Shown one piece after another: positions 53,003 to 60,156 of a DNA stretch of 64,000 nucleotides (positions within the stretch are counted from its first letter, which is position 1; the number at the start of each line of letters is the position of its first letter). The position numbers were made by a program, and so were the translations under genes. The notes under the pieces are model-generated. The model saw only the letters and a program-made list of their open reading frames with translations. It did no database searches and was not told where the DNA came from. The DNA comes from Occallatibacter savannae. GTDB taxonomy: Bacteria > Acidobacteriota > Terriglobia > Terriglobales > Acidobacteriaceae. The DNA is taken from the NCBI RefSeq assembly GCF_003131205.1, contig NZ_QFFY01000002.1, positions 395,016 to 459,015 on the forward strand, given 5' to 3'.

Positions 53003-53710
53003 TCACCAGAGCGAACCCTGGGCCGGGTCTTCGGGCTCGCAGGGTTGCAGGAGGCCGGCTTCGTCGTTCTTGACATTGCCTACGCGTTCGTTCACGGGCC
53101 AGCTTCGCATCTTTTCTGCGGGAAGCGGCCGCAGGAGATCGATGGGAGGACGGGCCGGATCACCAGGCTCCATCCAACGGTCGTAGTCCTTTGGTTCGAG
53201 GATGACGGGCATGCGGTCGTGCACGGTTTCAGCAAGCTCGTTCGGGTCGGTGGTGAGGATGGTGAAGGTCTCGAGCGGTTCGCCATCCTTGGGTTTCCAG
53301 CGCTCCCAGAGGCCGGCGAAGGCGTAGGGTTCGTCGTTCTTCAATCCGAAGGCGAACGGCTTTTTTGCTTTGCCCTCGAGTTTCTGCCACTCGTAGAAGG
53401 CGTCGGCGGGAACGAGACAGCGGCGCTTCTTGACTGCGTCGCGATAGAGAGGCTTCTTCTCGACTTCTTCGGAGCGGGCGTTGATGGTGGTGTAGCCGAC
53501 TTTGGGATCTTTGGCCCAGTAGGGCACGAGTCCCCAGCGCATGAGGGCAAATTCTGGCTTGCCGGTGTCGTGGTTGAGGCGAACGACCGGCTGGGTGCTT
53601 TGCGGGGCGACGTTGTAGCTGGGAGCGAAGAAGGGCATGTCTTCCAGTTCGACTCCGAACCAGTCGGCGAGCACCTCTTGCGTTGATCGACGGGCAAAGC
53701 GGCCGCACAT
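53003..53710 (-). CDS. SRAP-domain protein (YedK/HMCES-like)
   Basis: SRAP proteins form a thiazolidine crosslink through Cys2 to abasic sites in single-stranded DNA, protecting forks. Key residues are present: Cys2 directly after Met (MCGRFARR), Asn in SYNVAPQ, Glu in AFYEWQ and His in HDRMPVILEP. The length of 235 aa is normal. ATG 53710 is fixed by the requirement for Cys2. Older annotation would call it SOS response-associated peptidase. Cytoplasmic. Confidence 0.93.
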   Translation of the reverse strand: MCGRFARRSTQEVLADWFGVELEDMPFFAPSYNVAPQSTQPVVRLNHDTGKPEFALMRWGLVPYWAKDPKVGYTTINARSEEVEKKPLYRDAVKKRRCLVPADAFYEWQKLEGKAKKPFAFGLKNDEPYAFAGLWERWKPKDGEPLETFTILTTDPNELAETVHDRMPVILEPKDYDRWMEPGDPARPPIDLLRPLPAEKMRSWPVNERVGNVKNDEAGLLQPCEPEDPAQGSLW

Positions 53711-53822
53711 AATCTTCTCCTTTGATTTTAGGCGCGGGGAATGCGGTGCATTGGAGCCAGAGCGCTCGCGTCTCGATATGTCATGCTGTTGATCCCATAC
53801 AATGGTGAGGGGAGCGGAAGAG

Positions 53823-54095
53823 ATGGCGCATACCGTATTTTGTGTACGTTACAAGAAAGAGATGGAGGGGCTCGATGAGCCTCCTTTCGACTCAGAGTTC
53901 GGGCAGAAGATCTACAAGAATGTTTCGAAGGCCGCGTGGAGCGAATGGGTCGATCGGCAGAAGATGCTGCTGAATGAATACCGGCTGCAGCCGTGGACTC
54001 CGCAGGCGCAGCAGTTTCTGGTGGAGCAGATGGATCAGTTCTTCTTCGGTGAAGGGTCGGCTCTGCCGCAGGAGTATGTTCCGCCGTCGCAGTAG
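53823..54095 (+). CDS. YggX-type Fe(II)-trafficking/oxidative damage protection protein, 90 aa
   Basis: Matches the YggX family: AHTVFCVRYKKEMEGLDEPPF at the N-terminus (single conserved Cys), GQKIYKNVSKAAWSEW in the first helix and NEYRLQPWTPQAQQFLVEQMDQFFFG at the end. In enterobacteria YggX protects Fe-S enzymes and influences iron trafficking. ATG 53823, after a purine-rich stretch, gives the family's usual length; a GTG-type start seven codons upstream is unlikely. Confidence 0.92.
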   Translation: MAHTVFCVRYKKEMEGLDEPPFDSEFGQKIYKNVSKAAWSEWVDRQKMLLNEYRLQPWTPQAQQFLVEQMDQFFFGEGSALPQEYVPPSQ

Positions 54096-54596
54096 GCATT
54101 GAATTGCGGGAGGCTTCGGCGGCGATTGCTGATGGCTTCGCTTTTGGAGACGATTTCTCGACGATTGCGATTCCGACAACGCACACCGTCGCCGCGTTTC
54201 GAGGGAGAGATTTGTTGTCCGTTTTCGGACACCATACCCCCGCCCCCCTCCCTATATAGCTTGCGAGCAAGTACTCTGTTTTGTTTCGGTTGCGAAGAGC
54301 GGTGCGCCGCAAGTGTATCTCGGGATTGAAGTTAACCGTAAGTGTATCTTGTGGATGGATTTAGAGCGGATTTTCTTCCTTTCAGCGCTTCTAGTTTCCA
54401 GCTCAAAATCTTAGCTATGTCCGGGATCGCTACGAGGAGCGAGGAGTGTTCTCTCGCTGGTCCTCGCAGATGGGCTGTTGGTTGTTTGAGCTTTGATTCC
54501 AGTATGCGCTTTTGTGCGAAATAGACTGCAAACGGAGAGAAGAATTCTGGAGTTCCGATGCGCGGGTTTCCAGAATGGGAACTGCGAATGCGGCGC

Positions 54597-54873
54597 GCTT
54601 CGTGGGTCGGCAATGAGCGTGCTTGCTGCGAGAGCTGAGTTGCGGAGGAAGTTGAATGGTCGGGACGGGCAGATTTCCGCCGCAGCGAGGTGTCGCTGGG
54701 GACCCCATGAACTGCCGACGGCTCGGCTTCGGCTCGCGGACCCCTCGATTCTGAATTGGCGTCATCTGCTGCGGCAGATGACGGATCGGGGTGCTTCGTG
54801 GGTCGGCAGTTGAGTGTGCTTGCCACGAGAGCTGAGTTGCGGAGGAAGTTGAATGGTCGGGACGGGCAGATTT
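54597..54873. repeat. 80-base direct repeat containing the tRNA-Pro 3' end
   Basis: Copy A is 54597-54676, copy B 54793-54873, about 93 percent identical by eye. Each consists of some 57 bases of tRNA-downstream flank followed by the last 22 bases of tRNA-Pro (minus strand, including CCA). Copy B belongs to the intact tRNA gene. The copies are 196 bases apart. Confidence 0.8.
54654..54757 (-). pseudogene. interrupted tRNA-Pro partial copy
   Basis: Beside the intact gene lies a broken copy. Plus-strand order: the 3' acceptor/T-arm part (54654-54676), a 31-base insert, a matching piece GAACTGCCGAC (54709-54719), a GC-rich insert of 20 bases, then GACCCCTCG (54739-54747). The anticodon arm and 5' half are missing. 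It cannot make a tRNA and is a remnant of duplication or of a small element's integration. Confidence 0.55.
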
Positions 54874-54930
54874 GAACTGCCGACCCCTCGCACCCCAAGC
54901 GAGTGCTCTACCAGGCTGAGCCACGTCCCG
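54854..54930 (-). tRNA. tRNA-Pro(GGG)
   Basis: A full cloverleaf on the minus strand, 77 bases with encoded CCA (plus strand TGG at 54854-54856). Acceptor stem CGGGACG with CGTCCCG, discriminator A, D arm with GGCTCAGCCTGGTAGAGC, anticodon stem CTCGC/GCGAG with loop TTGGGGT, and T arm with GTTCAAAT. The anticodon GGG is at plus positions 54894-54896. It lies downstream of a MerR-family gene on the same strand. Confidence 0.96.
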
Positions 54931-55290
54931 ACACAGTCGAGCCGGCTCGGGTGAGCCGGCCCTTAGGGGTTCTGATTTAGTTTACACCAGCGTTTGGATT
55001 GCGCTGATTTCTTCGCGTGCAGCGAGGGATTGGATTTCTGTCGCCCATCCGGGGCTGTGGGAGATTGGTTGCGGTGTTCCCAGCACTGCGCCTCGCTTGT
55101 GCTGGGCTAACATCCGTCGTTCCCCTGGGGAGCTTGCCGTGCTCGCTGGACAGCAGGGGCTGAAGCCGCGGTGTCTCGGAATGAATGTTGCTATCGGCAC
55201 GACTGAAGTCGTGCCCGGACGCTTATTGATCAAGCCTGCATCCTGGGGGCGTCGAAGACTGATGTACGGGACGGCGTTCCGTGCTCTCTT
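54931..55290. other. intergenic region with REP-like hairpin
   Basis: No gene is supported in these 360 bases. They contain the perfect 8-bp hairpin at 55196-55215 and an imperfect GGGGC-TGAA-GCCGC hairpin at about 55156-55169. Confidence 0.45.
55196..55215. repeat. TGAA-loop hairpin (REP-like)
   Basis: GGCACGAC-TGAA-GTCGTGCC: an 8-bp perfect stem with TGAA loop. The half-sequence GAAGTCGTGCCC recurs near 57433, next to other hairpins of this type. Confidence 0.6.
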
Positions 55291-55851
55291 CTATGAGTCG
55301 AAGAGGGAGCCGGAGGAGTTGGAGAGGGGAGCGGAGCGAGGTTTGCGCCGGATGGAGTGGACCTGGGGCATGGCAACCGCTTTCGAGGCGGAGCTGGCGG
55401 GGGCGGCGAGGATGCCGGCGATCTCGCGGAGCTCGGTGCGGATGCGGCTGATGATGAGGGATGCTTTGTCGTTTCTGGCTGAGGCGTCGTTTCTGGCCGG
55501 GGCGGATGGAGCGGCTTTGGCTGCGGCTGATTTTGCGGCGGGGCCGGGAGCGGCGGCTGTTGCGTCGGCGCGGCGCTGCTGGCCGAGTACCTGGCGCGCG
55601 CCGGATAGCGTGTAGCCCTCGCCGTAGACGAGGCGCTTGATTTCGACGGCGACCTCGACGTCGCGTTTGCGATAGAGGCGCTGGCCGGTGCCGCTCTTGT
55701 TGGGCTTGAGCTGGGGGAACTGCGACTCCCAGAAGCGAAGGACGTATGGCTCGACCTTGAGAAGGCGCGCGACGTCTCCGATTTTGAAATAGAGACGATC
55801 GGGGATCGTAGGAATTTCAACGGCGCGCTTCGGGGATGGATGCGATGCCAT
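55291..55851 (-). CDS. MerR family transcriptional regulator, 186 aa
   Basis: An N-terminal MerR winged helix (about residues 20-90): YFKIGDVARLLKVEPYVLRFWESQFPQLKP, the QRLYRKRDVEVAVEIKRLV wing and helix, and GYTLSGARQVL. The rest is an Ala/Pro-rich linker and a helical C-terminus without metal-binding cysteines. In many Proteobacteria a similar MerR gene sits between ihfA and a tRNA-Pro gene; the same MerR then tRNA-Pro order on one strand is seen here, without ihfA. The ATG at 55851 is preferred; a GTG at 55905 is possible. Effector unknown. Confidence 0.85.
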   Translation of the reverse strand: MASHPSPKRAVEIPTIPDRLYFKIGDVARLLKVEPYVLRFWESQFPQLKPNKSGTGQRLYRKRDVEVAVEIKRLVYGEGYTLSGARQVLGQQRRADATAAAPGPAAKSAAAKAAPSAPARNDASARNDKASLIISRIRTELREIAGILAAPASSASKAVAMPQVHSIRRKPRSAPLSNSSGSLFDS

Positions 55852-55984
55852 AACAGAAGACAGCCAGACCGCGCTGTTAGTCGAAGTATAGGCCACAGCT
55901 TGCACCCAAAGTGAAGCAAAATCGGGCGGTTCGACGCTGGGTGATCACGAAATATGTTGAAAATCGGGCCGTAAATGGGTGGGT

Positions 55985-57097
55985 TCAGGATCGGGATGGA
56001 CGTTGGACGGGGTTCCGCGGGGTGGCGCCTCGGGGAGCAGCGCGCAGATACTGCACGGGCCAGGTTGTGGTGTCGCCGAGGGCTTCGGCGGCGTGAAGGG
56101 GCCAGTAGGGGTCGCGGAGCATTTCGCGGGCGAGGAGGACGATGTCGTCCTGGCCGTTGGCGATGATGCCGTTGGCCTGTTTCGGCTCGGTGATGAGGCC
56201 GACAGCGGCGGTGGGGATGCCGGCTTCTTTGCGGATGCGTTCGGCAAAGGGGACCTGGAAGCCGGGGGCGGCGGGGATTTTGGCGTGGGGAACGAGACCG
56301 CCGGAGGAGACGTCGACGAGATCGACGCCGTGTTCGCGGAGGTGGCGGGCGAGTTCTACCGATTCGTCGGGGGTCCATCCGCCTTCCGCCCAGTCGGTGG
56401 CGGAGATGCGGACGAAGAGCGGGAGATGGTCGGGCCATGCAGAGCGCACAGCATCGGTGACTTCGAGGAGGAGGCGGATGCGGTTTTCGAAGCTGCCGCC
56501 GTACTGGTCGGTGCGCTGATTCGAGAGCGGAGAGAGGAATTCGTGGAGGAGGTAGCCGTGAGCGGCGTGGATTTCGACGAAGTCGAACCCGGCGGTGTTG
56601 GCGCGTTTCGCTGCATCGGAGAAGGCGCTGATGGTGCCGGCGATTTCGGCTTCGTCGAGGGCCTTGGGAGTCGAGTAGGTTTCGGAGAAGGGAATAGCGC
56701 TGGGGGCGACGGTTTGCCAGCGGCCTTCTTCGGGTGTGAGCAAACGCTCGCCGCCGAAGGGAACGGTCATACTTGCTTTGCGACCGGCGTGAGCGAGTTG
56801 GATTCCGGCGCGTGAGCCCTGCGAGTGGATGAAGCGGACGATCTGGGAGAGCTTGTCGATGTGCTCGTCTTTCCAGATGCCGAGGTCGCCAATGGAGATG
56901 CGGCCTTCAGGCGTGACGGCAGAGGCTTCGAGCATCACGAGGCCGGCTCCGCCCTGGGCGCGTGCGCCGAGGTGGACGAGATGCCAGTCGGTGGCAAAGC
57001 CGTTTTCGGAGGAGTACTCGCACATGGGCGAGACGCCGATGCGATTGGGGAAGGCGATGGAGCGAAGATGGAAGGGCGTGAAGAGGGGTGTCGTCAT
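55985..57097 (-). CDS. Old Yellow Enzyme family NADH:flavin oxidoreductase (YqjM-like), 370 aa
   Basis: An FMN-containing TIM-barrel ene-reductase. Motifs include the N-terminal PLFTPFHLRSIAFPNRIGVSPMC with the flavin-tuning Cys of YqjM-type enzymes, IQLAHAGRKAS, the FDFVEIHAAHGYLLHEFLSPLSNQRTDQYGGS signature with the substrate-binding His pair (HAAH), and a phosphate-binding segment near LLAREMLRDPYW. It reduces activated C=C bonds with NAD(P)H; the physiological substrate is unknown. Cytoplasmic. ATG 57097 lacks a clear binding site but is the normal family start. Confidence 0.92.
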   Translation of the reverse strand: MTTPLFTPFHLRSIAFPNRIGVSPMCEYSSENGFATDWHLVHLGARAQGGAGLVMLEASAVTPEGRISIGDLGIWKDEHIDKLSQIVRFIHSQGSRAGIQLAHAGRKASMTVPFGGERLLTPEEGRWQTVAPSAIPFSETYSTPKALDEAEIAGTISAFSDAAKRANTAGFDFVEIHAAHGYLLHEFLSPLSNQRTDQYGGSFENRIRLLLEVTDAVRSAWPDHLPLFVRISATDWAEGGWTPDESVELARHLREHGVDLVDVSSGGLVPHAKIPAAPGFQVPFAERIRKEAGIPTAAVGLITEPKQANGIIANGQDDIVLLAREMLRDPYWPLHAAEALGDTTTWPVQYLRAAPRGATPRNPVQRPSRS

Positions 57098-57531
57098 GGT
57101 GTGCGTTCAGACAAGAGATGCGCGAACTGATCAATTGGAGGCAAAGGTCAGGTTGTCGTTTTCCGAGGTAGCGCTTTGGCCGTAGATTTCGGAGGCTTCA
57201 TTGGACCATAGTGCTCCCAGATTCGCAGCAGCTCTTACGGCATCTGGGCTCACCGCAGACCGACCCCCGATATGTTCCAGTGTTTCGGCAGGACTAATGA
57301 GCTTATATGGCTTACTTCAGTGAGAACCTTCCCTCAGCGGCTAAAGCCGCCACTCTCCTGACGGCACTTAACTGCACGGATAAATCCGTGCCCTTTCAAA
57401 CCGTGCCGAACTGAGAGTGTTTGAGCAAGCTATGAAGTCGTGCCCTTTCAAAACGATGTTGAAACGGACCTTTTCAGCAAGACCGAAATCACGTCCTTCA
57501 CATCATGTTTTGGGCACGCCCCTAGTCAGAG
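57098..57531. other. intergenic region with paired REP-like hairpins
   Basis: No gene is supported in these 434 bases. The region carries two hairpins and a half-copy described in the next entry; the phrase TGCCCTTTCAAA occurs twice (57389-57400 and 57441-57452). Confidence 0.45.
57337..57391. repeat. two TAAA-loop hairpins (REP-like)
   Basis: GCGGC-TAAA-GCCGC at 57337-57350 and GCACGGA-TAAA-TCCGTGC at 57374-57391. The stems are unrelated in sequence but the loop is kept, as in the TGAA hairpins at 6602 and 55196. Pairs of such hairpins at short spacing are usual for REP-type elements. Confidence 0.6.
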
Positions 57532-59244
57532 TCACTGCACGTAGCCGGGGCCGCGGAGGACTTTGCCGGGGAGTTTGCCGGTCATTTTGCCGTCTTCGAT
57601 GACGGGGACGCCGTTCACGAGGACGTAGTCCATTCCGACGGAGAGCTGGTTGGGATTTTCGAATGTGGCTTTGTCGGTGATCTTGTCGGGATCGAAGACG
57701 ACGACGTCGGCCCACATGCCTTGCTTCAGCACGCCCCGATCGGTGAGGCGCATACGCTGCGCGGGAAGCGCGGTGAACTTGCGGATGGCGTCGGGCAGGG
57801 CGAGGGCGTGCTCTTCGCGGACGTATTTGCGGAGGATGCGCGGGAAAGTGCCGTAGGCGCGCGGGTGAGGATGCTCGGAGGCGAGGAGGCCTTCTGGCGA
57901 TGTGCCCTGCGAGTCGTTGTCGATGGACATCCAGGGCTGCTTGAGGCCGAGGACAACGTCGGGTTCATCCATGCCGAAGACGGCGACTTCAGTGAATGCC
58001 TTGTCCTTGATGAGAAGGTCGCAGAGGGCGTCGATAGCGTCTTCATGCCAGAGGGCGGCGACGTCGGAGAGGCGTTTGCCCTGGAGGGGGACGAGCTCGG
58101 GATTCTGGACGACGGCGATGAGGATGGCTTCGGGGCCGGGGATCTCCTGCCACTCATTGTCCCAGTCCTCGCCTGCGGAGTCTTCGCCGGTGCTGGTGAG
58201 GTCCTTGCGAATGCGCGCGCGCTGGGCTGGGTCTTTGAGGCGGGCAATCAGTTGAGCATCGCCGCCGTCGTGCGCCCAGGGTGGGATGAAAGCGGAGAAG
58301 GTGTTGAACCAGGCGGTGTAGGCGTAGGTGTTGGCGCTGACGTCGATGTCGGAGGCGCGGGCGGCGTCGATGCGGGAGACGATCTGCGGCATTTTGCCCC
58401 AGTTGGATTTCCCGGCGGCTTTGAGATGCCAGATTTCGACGGGGATGTGGGCTTCGCGGCCGATGCGGGTGGCTTCGTCGATGGACTCGAGCACGGCATC
58501 GCCTTCGCTGCGCATGTGAGTGGCGTAGATGCCGCCGGACTTGGAGGCTTCGCGAGCGAGCGCGATGAGTTCTTCGGTCTTGGCGTAGGGGGCGGGCGAG
58601 TATTGCAGGGAGGTGGAGACGCCGACGGCGCCGTCGCGCATTGCGTGGTCGACGAGGGTCTTCATCTGGTCGAGCTGCACGGGGGTGGGGTCGACCTTGG
58701 CGTCGCCGAGGACCATTCTGCGGACGGAGGTTGCGCCGACGTAGCTGGCGAGGTTGATGCCCATGCCCTGTTTCTCGATGCGGGCGAAGTATTGGCGGAA
58801 GGTGCGCCAGTCGGGGGTGATGTGGAGGTGGTCGTAGCCGGCGCGGTCGGCGGCGATGATGCTGTCGTTGAGCGGAGCGACCGAGCCGCCTTCGCCGGTG
58901 ATTTCGGTGGTGATGCCCTGGTAGATCTTGGAGGGGAGTCGAGGATCGACGAGGATTGTGAGCTCGGACTGGCCGAGCATGTCGATGAAGCCGGGAGCGA
59001 CGACTTTTCCGACGGCGTCGATTTTGCGGGTGGCGGGGGCGGAGGCGAGGTCGCCGATGGCGGCGATGTGGCCGTCGCGGATGCCGATGTCGGCGGAGTA
59101 CCAGGGGGAGCCTGTGCCGTCGATGATGTGGCCGTGGAGGATGACGATGTCGAAGGAGCCGTTAGTCGCGCCGGTCTGGCCGAGGAGCGAGATCGACATT
59201 CCTGCCGCACAAAGAAGAGCGAGTTGCACGGATTTTTTCCACAT
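57532..59244 (-). CDS. exported amidohydrolase of the D-aminoacylase family, 570 aa
   Basis: A signal peptide precedes an amidohydrolase-fold protein (small beta domain DIVILHGHIIDGTGSPWYSADIGI; FIDMLGQSE; ITTEITGEG; IYATHMRSEGD; IWHLKAAG; EHPHPRAYGTFPRIL). It resembles N-acyl-D-amino-acid deacylases. The usual D-x-H-x-H metal motif is D88-M-L90-G-Q92, so both His are missing, and the Cys ligand of the classical enzyme is also absent, while the two downstream His and the D-x-D/HPHPR region remain. This looks like a subfamily trait, so activity may rest on one metal or differ. ATG 59244 has AAAGGA upstream. Confidence 0.85.
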   Translation of the reverse strand: MWKKSVQLALLCAAGMSISLLGQTGATNGSFDIVILHGHIIDGTGSPWYSADIGIRDGHIAAIGDLASAPATRKIDAVGKVVAPGFIDMLGQSELTILVDPRLPSKIYQGITTEITGEGGSVAPLNDSIIAADRAGYDHLHITPDWRTFRQYFARIEKQGMGINLASYVGATSVRRMVLGDAKVDPTPVQLDQMKTLVDHAMRDGAVGVSTSLQYSPAPYAKTEELIALAREASKSGGIYATHMRSEGDAVLESIDEATRIGREAHIPVEIWHLKAAGKSNWGKMPQIVSRIDAARASDIDVSANTYAYTAWFNTFSAFIPPWAHDGGDAQLIARLKDPAQRARIRKDLTSTGEDSAGEDWDNEWQEIPGPEAILIAVVQNPELVPLQGKRLSDVAALWHEDAIDALCDLLIKDKAFTEVAVFGMDEPDVVLGLKQPWMSIDNDSQGTSPEGLLASEHPHPRAYGTFPRILRKYVREEHALALPDAIRKFTALPAQRMRLTDRGVLKQGMWADVVVFDPDKITDKATFENPNQLSVGMDYVLVNGVPVIEDGKMTGKLPGKVLRGPGYVQ

Positions 59245-59492
59245 AGGTTCCTTTTCTGGTTCGGAAGTTCTCTGCTTATCTCCGCGATTTTTCGGGTTTT
59301 CGGTTTCAGCTATTGTCGCGCAGCATCACCGCATGACCTCGGTACTCTGCACATTCGTAAAGTTTCGGCCACTCGGCTTACAATAACGGCAACAACCATG
59401 CTTGGTAATGCCCGAGCAGGACTGATCTGATACTGCGAACGCGCGTCCTCACTCGAAAGCGAGTTCCCGCTGTTCGGCAATTTTAGAATTCC

Positions 59493-59540
59493 GGGTCCAC
59501 CGCGGTGGTCCCAGCCTTGGAACCCTGGTCCTAATAGGAC
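59493..59540 (+). promoter_or_regulatory. palindromes upstream of the bactofilin gene
   Basis: GGG-T-CCACCGCGGTGG-T-CCC (59493-59512) is a 12-bp perfect palindrome with extended arms; GTCCTA-A-TAGGAC (59528-59540) is a second. Both lie within 65 bases of the start and could be operators or leader hairpins. Confidence 0.35.
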
Positions 59541-59556
59541 AGAAAAGGAAATTGCT

Positions 59557-60066
59557 TTGAGCGCTATGTGGAAACCTACCCAACAGGGCCAATCGTCCCC
59601 GAATACTACCCCAGAGCCTGTTCGTCCTACGCCCGTGCAGCCATCGATTGAGACGCCGCGCGCGACCGCATCTTCATCTTCTTCCGCCTCCCCTGCCGGT
59701 GAGCAGGCGTCGATCAGCAAGGGTCTCTCCATCAAGGGCGAAATTACCGGTACCGAGTCTCTGTTCATCGACGGCAAGGTCGAGGGCAGCATCAATATCC
59801 CGGGCAATCGCGTGACGGTGGGCAAGAACGGCGTGGTGAACGCCAGCATCAGCGCCCGCGAGATCGTTGTGCTTGGAAAGCTGAAGGGCAATGTGACGGC
59901 GACCGATCGCGTGGACATTCGCGCGGAAGGCGCGCTGACCGGCGACGTGGCAGCAGCCCGCATCAGCATCGAGGACGGCGCGTTCTTCAAGGGCGGGATC
60001 GACATTCGCAAGGCGGATGGAAAGCCGACCGCTGTGCAGAACGAAAAAGTCGCGGCGAACGCCTAG
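59557..60066 (+). CDS. bactofilin (polymer-forming cytoskeletal protein), 169 aa
   Basis: Bactofilins self-assemble into filaments beneath the membrane without nucleotide and help shape cells or organise the envelope. Residues of about 52-155 form the right-handed beta-helix repeat: ISKGLSIKGEITGTESLFIDGKVEGSI, VTVGKNGVVNASI, IVVLGKLKGNV, VDIRAEGALTGDV, ISIEDGAFFKGGI. The N-terminal 50 residues are a Pro/Ser/Thr-rich disordered tail, as usual. Start: TTG 59557, seven bases after AAAGGA, or ATG 59566. A terminator follows. Confidence 0.93.
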   Translation: MSAMWKPTQQGQSSPNTTPEPVRPTPVQPSIETPRATASSSSSASPAGEQASISKGLSIKGEITGTESLFIDGKVEGSINIPGNRVTVGKNGVVNASISAREIVVLGKLKGNVTATDRVDIRAEGALTGDVAAARISIEDGAFFKGGIDIRKADGKPTAVQNEKVAANA

Positions 60067-60087
60067 TTTTTCGGGACTGACCGCACG

Positions 60088-60109
60088 GACCCCTGCCGCG
60101 GCAGGGGTC
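60088..60109 (+). terminator. intrinsic terminator after the bactofilin gene
   Basis: GACCCCTGCC and GGCAGGGGTC form a long GC-rich stem with a minimal loop, followed by TTGGTGTTT. It is 21 bases past the stop of the bactofilin gene and before the convergent murJ gene. Confidence 0.8.
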
Positions 60110-60156
60110 TTGGTGTTTCATTGAGGCTTGTTTAGCGTGAGGTCGGGTCGCGTAGG

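Noticed and set aside
54332..54898. 188-codon minus frame over the tRNA-Pro region
   Set aside because: It reads through the tRNA and its repeat; composition is that of non-coding DNA.
57721..59430. Long plus-strand frame of 569 codons
   Set aside because: It is antisense to the amidohydrolase; Gly/Val/Asp/Ala-rich product typical of mirror frames in high-GC genes, no domain.
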